Under the pieces are notes generated by a model, which made no database searches, was not told the DNA's origin, and was given only the letters and a program-made list of their open reading frames with translations. A DNA stretch of 7,707 bases from an uncultured Kiritimatiellota bacterium (lineage in GTDB: Bacteria > Verrucomicrobiota > Kiritimatiellia > RFP12 > UBA1067): positions 1 through 7,707 of the forward strand of contig CAKULR010000079.1 of assembly GCA_934667295.1 (NCBI GenBank), written 5' to 3'. The position numbers and the translations under genes were made by a program. Positions 1 through 5,094 of this stretch are shown one piece after another (the first letter of the stretch is position 1; every line of letters starts with the position of its first letter).

Positions 1-442
1 CGACGCAGATCGCGGGCAGGTCGAAGCCCACCGCCACCGTGAGGTTCGCGGTCTTGCGCCCCACGCCCGGCAGCTCTCACAGCTCCTCGAACGTCTGCGG
101 CAGCACGCCGCCGAACTTCTCCCGCAGCACCCCCGGAAGCGCCTTGAGGTGGCGGGCCTTGTCGCGGAAGAAGCCGACGGGGAAGATGAGCTTCTCGATC
201 TCCGCCTGGGTGAGGCGGTCGAGGTCCGCCGGGGTGAACACGGGCCCCGCGCCCGCCGCGAAGAGCCGCCGCACGGCCCCCGCCGTACACTGGTCCTTCG
301 TGCGCGCCGAGAGGATCGTCCCCACGAGGACGCAAAACGGGTCGTGCGTCTGCGCCTCGACAAGTTCGATGATGGGCGAATGGTGGGCCTGGAACTCCCG
401 CTTCAGGAGGCGGTCAACCGCCGGAATGTCCTTGACCGTCAT
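1..442 (-). CDS. nth: Endonuclease III, interrupted by in-frame TGA; 3' end outside window
   Basis: Nth is a DNA glycosylase/AP lyase of base excision repair that removes oxidised pyrimidines. From the ATG at 442 the product runs MTVKDIPAVDRLLKREF, then DPFCVLVGTILSARTKDQCT (about 34-53), a helical region with FPVGFFRDKARHLKALP (about 87-103), and PQTFEEL (115-121). Codon 122 is TGA (77-79), after which the same frame continues ELPGVGRKTANLTVAVGFDLPAICV up to the window edge. That second part is the helix-hairpin-helix LPGVGRKTA with the catalytic lysine (K130, the E. coli Lys120 position). The catalytic aspartate should be the very next codon, just outside the window, as should the [4Fe-4S] cysteines if present. 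Termination at the TGA would leave no active enzyme. At the TGA position relatives vary (Leu, Val, Glu and others), so the intended residue cannot be inferred. A strong Shine-Dalgarno and the ATGA overlap with ykgJ support the start. Confidence 0.9.
77..79 (-). other. In-frame TGA codon inside nth
   Basis: The minus strand reads GAG GAG CTG TGA GAG CTG CCG. The flanking translations TFEEL and ELPGVGRKTAN are contiguous in the family (usual form TFEELxxLPGVGRKTAN), so one codon has become a stop without any frame change. TGA is the genuine terminator of five other genes in the window, so general TGA reassignment is not tenable. The position is not a conserved cysteine, so selenocysteine is unlikely. 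Confidence 0.93.
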
Positions 443-792
443 GTCCGCGCCTCCTGCTCCTGTTGCAGGGAGGCGCCGAGTTCGGGACAGACCGCGTACG
501 AGTCGGGGTTCGTCCAGGCGTGGGGGAACGTGCGGCACTTGTCGGGCTTGACCGCGTGGAGACGGCAGCGGTTGTCGTCCGTCAGCCACACGCACGCGCC
601 GTCGGGACGGCTGCGCAGGACGAGTCCGCGCCGGTCGGGCGCCACCTCGCACTCGCGCGCGATGAACGCCGCCTCGTCCAGACGCAGAAACGCGGCGATC
701 CGCGCGATCTCCGCATCGGAAACGCGCACAATCCCGTTCGGGATGCGGCAGCACGCCCCGCACCGACGGCAGGCGAACGTCCCGCAGGGATT
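439..792 (-). CDS. YkgJ-family cysteine-cluster protein (CxxCxxCC), start codon missing
   Basis: This is a putative zinc/iron-chelating protein of the CxxCxxCC (YkgJ, PF03692-type) family, biochemical role unknown. The frame, shifted +1 relative to the phosphatase, reads NPCGTFACRRCGACCRIPNGIVRVSDAEIARIAAFL. It contains the family motif C8-x2-C11-x2-C14-C15, then C67 (GACVWL), C76 (NRCRLHAVKPDKC, with C86), FPHAW and C102 (AVCPELG), all in the expected order. Upstream of the motif this frame has no ATG, GTG, TTG or CTG back to its preceding stop inside the phosphatase gene. The first GTG (729) lies after the motif and would give a protein lacking its metal ligands. The coordinates begin at the asparagine codon where a start is expected. 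The TGA overlaps the nth ATG (ATGA). A lost start through a small deletion, a fusion to the phosphatase by frameshift, or a base-calling error are the options. Confidence 0.82.
   Translation of the reverse strand, partial: NPCGTFACRRCGACCRIPNGIVRVSDAEIARIAAFLRLDEAAFIARECEVAPDRRGLVLRSRPDGACVWLTDDNRCRLHAVKPDKCRTFPHAWTNPDSYAVCPELGASLQQEQEART
450..455 (-). promoter_or_regulatory. Strong Shine-Dalgarno for nth
   Basis: AGGAGG lies 7 nt before the ATG at 442, within the last codons of the ykgJ gene. It marks 442 as the true nth start and argues against reading nth as the C-terminal continuation of the phosphatase frame. Confidence 0.8.
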
Positions 793-1222
793 CCACCAGC
801 GCCGTGCAGCCGGCCCACACGTCGTCGTACGTCGCGTCGAAGTCGCCCGTGTACCACGGATCCGCGATGTCGCGCGGCGAACCCGCGAACTCCAGCAGCT
901 TGTGGATGCGGGCGCGGTCCTCGGGGCGGATGACGCGGCGCAGGTCGGCGAGGTTCGCCGCGTCCATGCCGACCAGCAGGTCGTAGGCGTGGGCCGCCTC
1001 CGCCGTCAGCAGCCAGGCCCGCCGCCGCGTGAACGGCACGCCGTGGCGCGAGAGCACGCGGCGCGTCCCGGACTGGACGTCGCGGCCGATCTCGTCCGTA
1101 TGCAGCGCGGCGGACGCCACCTCCACCCCCTCAAGCCCCGCCCGGCGGAGGAGGTCCTTCATCACGAACTCCGCCATCGGACTCCGGCAGATGTTCCCGT
1201 GGCAGACGAAGAGGATCCTCAC
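782..1222 (-). CDS. Low-molecular-weight protein tyrosine phosphatase; no stop codon at expected end
   Basis: This is a cytoplasmic phosphatase of the LMW-PTP/ArsC-like family (Wzb/YwlE type). The GTG at 1222 overlaps the preceding TGA and gives V/MRILFVCHGNICRSPMAE, the phosphate-binding P-loop CX5R with nucleophile C7 and R13. The acid-loop aspartate is D121 in IADPWYTGDF. The domain finishes at TYDDVWAGCTALVESLR (residue 147), where family members normally end. The given coordinates stop there because no terminator exists: the frame stays open into low-complexity, arginine-rich translation and then enters nth in the same frame, to the TGA at 77-79. That extension is antithetical to the well-formed ykgJ frame over the same bases and is not believed to be real protein. 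Bacterial relatives act on tyrosine kinases, arginine-phosphate or arsenate; nothing here chooses between them. Confidence 0.88.
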
Positions 1223-1527
1223 TTCGTCCCCGTCGCCTCGCGGCGTCCCTTCGCCGCATAGTGGAGGTAGAGCGCAAGGTCGGTCGAGACGAGCGCCATG
1301 TCGATCAGGTAGACGAAGCAGAGCCAGTCGTTGCCGTCGTTTGCGTCGAGGAGGCGCGCGAGGATGCCCCCCACGTAGCCGAGGAGGACGATGGACATGA
1401 ACATCGGGCTCTTGCCCGCCACGCCCTTCCCGCTGTGGCCGGACTTGTAGGTGCGCGCAATCGCGAACGGCCACGAGAAGCCGAACGCGAAGAGCATGAA
1501 GAATTCACAGAACTGGGAGATTTCCAT
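1219..1527 (-). CDS. Small three-helix membrane protein, SemiSWEET/PQ-loop-like
   Basis: The 102-residue product has three hydrophobic segments at about 4-25, 41-60 and 68-88. The first ends in GFSWPFAIARTYKS, with the proline placed as in PQ-loop proteins. A short basic loop ending GKSPMFM leads into the second helix (VLLGYVGGILARLL), and the third is FVYLIDMALVSTDLALYLHY. Size, helix number and the proline/lysine/serine pattern resemble bacterial SemiSWEET sugar transporters, which dimerise in the inner membrane, but I do not see a diagnostic substrate motif, so transport is inference. The ATG at 1527 follows sdhB by 46 nt and has no clear Shine-Dalgarno; the leader is the AT-rich heptamer repeat. 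The TGA overlaps the GTG of the phosphatase gene (GTGA). The tail after the third helix (AAKGRREATGTK) is basic and probably cytoplasmic. Confidence 0.72.
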   Translation of the reverse strand: MEISQFCEFFMLFAFGFSWPFAIARTYKSGHSGKGVAGKSPMFMSIVLLGYVGGILARLLDANDGNDWLCFVYLIDMALVSTDLALYLHYAAKGRREATGTK

Positions 1528-1539
1528 GACGGAGAAGTT

Positions 1540-1581
1540 TTAGGTGTTAGGTTCTAGATTTCAGGTTTTAGCTTTAGGTGG
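1540..1581. repeat. Degenerate heptamer tandem repeat, consensus TTAGGTT (AACCTAA on the gene strand)
   Basis: Plus-strand units of exactly 7 nt follow one another: ttaggtg, ttaggtt, ctagatt, tcaggtt, ttagctt, taggtgg. The block fills most of the 46-nt sdhB/small-membrane-protein gap and runs over the sdhB stop codon. It is very AT-rich against a strongly GC-rich surrounding. No single open frame or hairpin explains it. It separates the sdh genes from the downstream set, so it could be a remnant of an intergenic repeat family, a spacer or a regulatory/processing site (inference). Confidence 0.7.
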
Positions 1582-2326
1582 TTTCGGCAAGGATGGTCGC
1601 CTTGAGGTAGGCGCGGTTCATGCGCGCGATGTTGTCAAGGCCGACGTTCTTGGGGCACACGGCGGCACATTCGCCGACGTTCGTGCAGGCGCCGAAGCCC
1701 TCCTTGTCCATCTGCGCCACGAGCGCGCGGACACGGCGGGACGCCTCCACCTTTCCCTGCGGGAGGGAGCCGAGGTGCGCGATCTTCGCGGAGGTGAAGA
1801 GCATCGCCGAGGCGTTCGGGCACGCCGCCACGCACGCGCCGCAGCCGATGCACGCGGCCGCCGCGAACGCGCGGTCCGCATCCTCCTTCGCGACGGGCAC
1901 GGACGCCGCCTCGGGCGCGGAGCCCGTGTTGACGCTCACGGAGCCGCCGGCCTGGATGATGCGGTCGAACGCGGAGCGGTCGATCACGCAGTCCTTCACG
2001 ATCGGGAACGCCGCCGAGCGGAACGGCTCCACGGTGATCGTCTCGCCGTCGGTGAACATCCGCATGTGCAGCTGGCAGGTCGTGCAGCCGTAGTCGGCGC
2101 CGTGGGGCTGCCCGTTCACGACGAGCGAGCAGGTGCCGCAGATGCCCTCGCGGCAGTCGTTGTCGAACGCGAACGGCTCCTCGCCCCGCAGGACGCGCCG
2201 CTCGTTGACGACGTCGAGCAGGTCGAGGAAGGACATGTCGGGCGAAATGCCCTCCACCTCCACGCTCTCGAAATGTCCCTGGGACCGCGCGTCCTTCTGA
2301 CGCCACATCTTCACGGTGAACTTCAT
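1574..2326 (-). CDS. sdhB: Succinate dehydrogenase/fumarate reductase iron-sulfur subunit
   Basis: SdhB carries the three iron-sulfur clusters that link the flavin to the heme/quinone sites. In the 250-residue product the [2Fe-2S] ferredoxin domain shows DCREGICGTC (C58, C63, C66) and a further CTTC (C81, C84). The C-terminal helical domain shows CIGCGACVAACP (C159, C162, C165, C169) and CTNVGECAAVCP (C214, C220, C224), together enough for the [4Fe-4S] and [3Fe-4S] clusters. The segment around SLPQGKVEASRRVRALVAQMDKEGFGACTNVGEC is characteristic of the type-B branch rather than E. coli SdhB. The ATG at 2326 follows the sdhA TGA by 8 nt with a GAGGA Shine-Dalgarno at 2332-2336. The gene ends in TAA, which already overlaps the first unit of the heptamer repeat. 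Confidence 0.96.
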   Translation of the reverse strand: MKFTVKMWRQKDARSQGHFESVEVEGISPDMSFLDLLDVVNERRVLRGEEPFAFDNDCREGICGTCSLVVNGQPHGADYGCTTCQLHMRMFTDGETITVEPFRSAAFPIVKDCVIDRSAFDRIIQAGGSVSVNTGSAPEAASVPVAKEDADRAFAAAACIGCGACVAACPNASAMLFTSAKIAHLGSLPQGKVEASRRVRALVAQMDKEGFGACTNVGECAAVCPKNVGLDNIARMNRAYLKATILAETT

Positions 2327-2334
2327 GGCGTTCC

Positions 2335-4248
2335 TCACTTGTAGCTGCGCGTTGCGAGCGCGATGTTCTCGAACGCGAGCGGTTCCTTCGAGAGTTCCGG
2401 CGGGGCGTCGTCGCCCCGGTATTCCCACGCGCCGACGTAGCAGAAATGCGCGTCGTCGCGCTGCGCCTCCCCCTCGGCCGTCTGGCTCTCCTCGCGGAAG
2501 TGCCCACCGCAGGACTCCGCACGGTGGAGCGCGTCGCGCGTCAGCAGCTCCGCGAACTCCAGGAAGTCCGCCACGCGCCCCGCCTGTTCGAGGCACTGGT
2601 TGAAGTCGCCCGCCGCGCCCGCCACGGTCACGTCGTGCCAGAACGCCTCGCGGATCTCGGGGATCTTCGCGAGCGCCCTTTCGAGGCCGGCCCTGTTGCG
2701 GGCCATGCCGACGTTCTCCCAGAGGAGGTTGCCGAGCTCGCGGTGGAAGTCGCCCGCCGTGCGGTGGCCCTTCACGGACATGAGGCGGCGGATCTTCTCC
2801 GCGCAGAGCCGTTCGCTCTCGGCGAAGGCCGCCTCCCCGCCCGTCACCTTCCCGAGCGGCGTCGAGGCGAAGTAGCCGCCGAGCGTGTAGGGGATCACGA
2901 AATAGCCGTCCGAAAGCCCCTGCATGAGCGCGGAGGCGCCGAGGCGGTTCGCGCCGTGGTCGGAGAAGTTCGCCTCGCCGAGGACGAAGCAGCCGGGAAT
3001 CGTCGACATGAGCTCGTAGTCCACCCAGAGCCCGCCCATCGTGTAGTGGATCGCGGGGAAGATGCGCATGGGCGTCCGGTAGGGGTCCTCGCCCGTGATC
3101 TTCTCGTACATCTGGAAGAGGTTGCCGTACTTCGCGCTCACGCCCGCCACGCCGAGGCGGCGCACGGCGTCCTCGAAGTCGAGGTACACCGCAAGGCCCG
3201 TGTCGCCCACGCCGAGCCCCTGGTCGCAGACCTGCTTCGCGTTGCGGCTCGCCACGTCGCGCGGCACGAGGTTGCCGAAGCTCGGGTAGCGCTCCTCCAG
3301 GTAGTAGTAGCGCTCGGCGGCGGGGATCTCGGCCGGCGCGCGCCGGTCGCCCTTCTTCCGGGGCACCCAGATGCGCCCGTCGTTCCGCAGCGACTCGCTC
3401 ATGAGCGTGAGCTTCGACTGCAGGTCCCCGTGGCGCGGGATGCACGTGGGGTGGATCTGCGTGAAGCAGGGGTTCGCGAAGAGCGCCCCGCGCTTGTAGG
3501 CGCGGAAGGCGGCCGAGACGTTCGACCCGCGCGCGTTCGTGGAAAGGTAGTAGACGTTGCCGTAGCCGCCCGTCGCGAGGCAGACCGCATCGCCCGCGTG
3601 GCGCTCCAGCGCCCCCGTCACGAGGTTGCGCACCACGATGCCGCGCGCGCGGCCCTCCACGAGCACGAGGTCCATCATCTCGCGGCGCGCGAACACCGTC
3701 ACGCGCCCGGCGGCCACCTGGCGGGACATCGCCTGGTACGCCCCGAGGAGGAGCTGCTGCCCCGTCTGGCCGCGCGCGTAGAACGTGCGCGACACCTGCG
3801 CGCCGCCGAAGGACCGGTTGTCCAGCTGGCCGCCGTACTCGCGCCCGAACGGCACCCCCTGCGCCACGCAGTGGTCGATGATCGCGTTCGACACCTCCGC
3901 AAGGCGGTAGACGTTCGCCTCGCGCGCGCGGAAGTCGCCGCCCTTCACCGTGTCCTTGAAGAGCCGCCACACCGAATCGCCGTCGTTCTGGTAGTTCTTC
4001 GCCGCATTGATGCCGCCCTGCGCGGCGATGGAGTGCGCGCGGCGCGGACTGTCCTGGATGCAGAACACCTTCACGTTGTAGCCCAGCTCGGCGAGCGACG
4101 CCGCCGCCGAGGCCCCCGCGAGGCCCGTACCGACCACGAGGACGGTGAACTTCCGGCGGTTCGCCGGATTGACGAGCCCCACGTCGCGCCGGTAGCGCGT
4201 CCACTTCTCCTCGATGGGCCCGCCCGGGATCTTCGCATCCAGCGTCAT
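2335..4248 (-). CDS. sdhA: Succinate dehydrogenase/fumarate reductase flavoprotein subunit
   Basis: This is the catalytic subunit with covalent FAD that interconverts succinate and fumarate on the cytoplasmic face. At 637 residues it is the normal length for the type-B family. Visible motifs are the dinucleotide fold VLVVGTGLAGASAAA (36-50), the FAD-attachment region HSIAAQGGINAAKNYQNDGDS (72-92), active-site HPTCIPRHGD (266-275), the substrate-binding RNDGRIWVP (288-296), IHYTMGGLWVD (400-410) and the FAD-binding LGEANFSDHGANRLGASALMQG (423-444). The C-terminal helical part ends near HFREESQT, followed by a short tail. The ATG at 4248 overlaps the sdhC stop by 4 nt and has a strong Shine-Dalgarno at 4255-4261. 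Sequence alone does not tell the physiological direction: in an anaerobe the same enzyme may act as fumarate reductase. Confidence 0.97.
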   Translation of the reverse strand: MTLDAKIPGGPIEEKWTRYRRDVGLVNPANRRKFTVLVVGTGLAGASAAASLAELGYNVKVFCIQDSPRRAHSIAAQGGINAAKNYQNDGDSVWRLFKDTVKGGDFRAREANVYRLAEVSNAIIDHCVAQGVPFGREYGGQLDNRSFGGAQVSRTFYARGQTGQQLLLGAYQAMSRQVAAGRVTVFARREMMDLVLVEGRARGIVVRNLVTGALERHAGDAVCLATGGYGNVYYLSTNARGSNVSAAFRAYKRGALFANPCFTQIHPTCIPRHGDLQSKLTLMSESLRNDGRIWVPRKKGDRRAPAEIPAAERYYYLEERYPSFGNLVPRDVASRNAKQVCDQGLGVGDTGLAVYLDFEDAVRRLGVAGVSAKYGNLFQMYEKITGEDPYRTPMRIFPAIHYTMGGLWVDYELMSTIPGCFVLGEANFSDHGANRLGASALMQGLSDGYFVIPYTLGGYFASTPLGKVTGGEAAFAESERLCAEKIRRLMSVKGHRTAGDFHRELGNLLWENVGMARNRAGLERALAKIPEIREAFWHDVTVAGAAGDFNQCLEQAGRVADFLEFAELLTRDALHRAESCGGHFREESQTAEGEAQRDDAHFCYVGAWEYRGDDAPPELSKEPLAFENIALATRSYK

Positions 4249-5066
4249 TTCCGCCCTCCTTCCGTCTGCGCCGCCACCTGGGCCTCAAGCGCGGGCTGCG
4301 CCGCGCGCGCCTTTTCGATCTGCACCCTGGCCGCAGGACGGTGCGCGAGCGCACACGTCCCCGCCGCCGTCACGATGAACCCGCCGAGGATCGCCCCCGC
4401 CGCGCAGACGCCCGCCGCGTTGAAGAGCGGCGTCCAGCGCGGGTGGACGAGCCCGAACGTGCGGAAGAGGGACGGCAGCGCGTGGACGAGATGCGCCCCC
4501 GCCACGAGGAGCGCCGCCACGTAGAGGGCCGTCCACACCGGGTTCGCGAACGTCTCGACCGTCGTGAGCCACATGTCGCGCACGATCTCGCCCGCCGCGT
4601 TCTGGTAGAGGTACCAGCGCCCGAACTTGAAGAGGACCAGATGCTGCACGAGGAAGACGAGGATGACCGCGCCCGAGGCGAACATCGTGTACGCCGCCCC
4701 CGTCGCCTTCCCCGCATGGGAGACGACCGCGTAGCGCCCCGCCCCCCGCGCCCGCCGGTTGCCGAGCTTCAGGGCGAGTGCAAGCGCCACGTGGACGAAC
4801 AGGATCGCGGCGAGCCCCGCCTCGACGAACCAGATGAGCGGCTTGAGGCCGGTGAGGAACTGGCAGTAGGCGTTGTAGGCGGCCTGCGCCGCCGCCGGGT
4901 CGGGGTTCAGAAGCGAGAGGTTGCCGACCATGTGCCCCGCGAGGAACGCCGTGAGCAGCGCCCCCGCCACGCCGAGAACCTGTTTCCGCCCAATGGACGA
5001 CGCGAGATAGGTTCCCACCCATAGCACCGTCCGCGACCAACCGCCCGTATCTCCGTTCACCGTCAC
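4245..5066 (-). CDS. sdhC: Succinate dehydrogenase/fumarate reductase cytochrome b558 subunit
   Basis: This is the membrane anchor of complex II (type B, a single large subunit), carrying heme b and passing electrons between SdhB and the quinone pool, probably menaquinone. The 273-residue product has SSIGRKQVLGVAGALLTAF and AGHMVGNL near the N-terminus, typical of the B. subtilis/Bacteroidetes-like SdhC family. Five hydrophobic segments lie at about 27-50, 76-100, 126-149, 178-200 and 214-238. Histidines in or next to the helices (H45, H92, H142, H192, H195) are the candidate heme ligands. An Ala/Gln/Glu-rich tail of about 30 residues follows the last helix, longer than needed for the fold. 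The chosen start is GTG at 5066, preceded by the purine-rich GAGAGGAA (5071-5078); no better start fits before the first helix. The gene lies 28 nt after gatB, and its TGA overlaps the sdhA ATG (ATGA). Confidence 0.92.
   Translation of the reverse strand: MTVNGDTGGWSRTVLWVGTYLASSIGRKQVLGVAGALLTAFLAGHMVGNLSLLNPDPAAAQAAYNAYCQFLTGLKPLIWFVEAGLAAILFVHVALALALKLGNRRARGAGRYAVVSHAGKATGAAYTMFASGAVILVFLVQHLVLFKFGRWYLYQNAAGEIVRDMWLTTVETFANPVWTALYVAALLVAGAHLVHALPSLFRTFGLVHPRWTPLFNAAGVCAAGAILGGFIVTAAGTCALAHRPAARVQIEKARAAQPALEAQVAAQTEGGRK
4255..4261 (-). promoter_or_regulatory. Strong Shine-Dalgarno for sdhA
   Basis: AAGGAGG lies 6 nt before the sdhA ATG, inside the last codons of sdhC. It fixes the sdhA start at 4248 and supports translational coupling across the ATGA overlap. 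Confidence 0.8.
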
Positions 5067-5094
5067 GCCTTTCCTCTCAGAACCCGTCTTCTCA

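Noticed and set aside
77..79. Selenocysteine at the nth TGA
   Set aside because: The position is not a conserved or catalytic cysteine in endonuclease III, and I saw no convincing hairpin right after the TGA to act as a SECIS element.
439..729. A 96-residue ykgJ product starting at the GTG at 729
   Set aside because: This start would cut off the CxxCxxCC motif that lies intact just upstream in the same frame, so it is unlikely to be the native start.
77..1222. A single phosphatase-endonuclease III fusion protein in one frame
   Set aside because: The frame is open from the phosphatase into nth, but the middle is arginine-rich shadow translation of the real ykgJ frame. nth also has its own strong ribosome site and an ATGA start.
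149..1261. Plus-strand open frame (370 codons) opposite nth, ykgJ and the phosphatase
   Set aside because: It runs across three recognisable opposite-strand genes, has arginine-rich translation and no family features.
2446..4524. Very long plus-strand open frame (692 codons) opposite sdhA and sdhC
   Set aside because: It is antisense to genes with strong motifs, and its translation is dominated by Arg, Ala, Glu, His and Val with no recognisable domain. This is a usual shadow in GC-rich DNA.
5067..5094. Terminator or promoter between gatB and sdhC
   Set aside because: The 28-nt gap shows no inverted repeat with a T run and no clear promoter boxes. It contains mainly a ribosome binding site.
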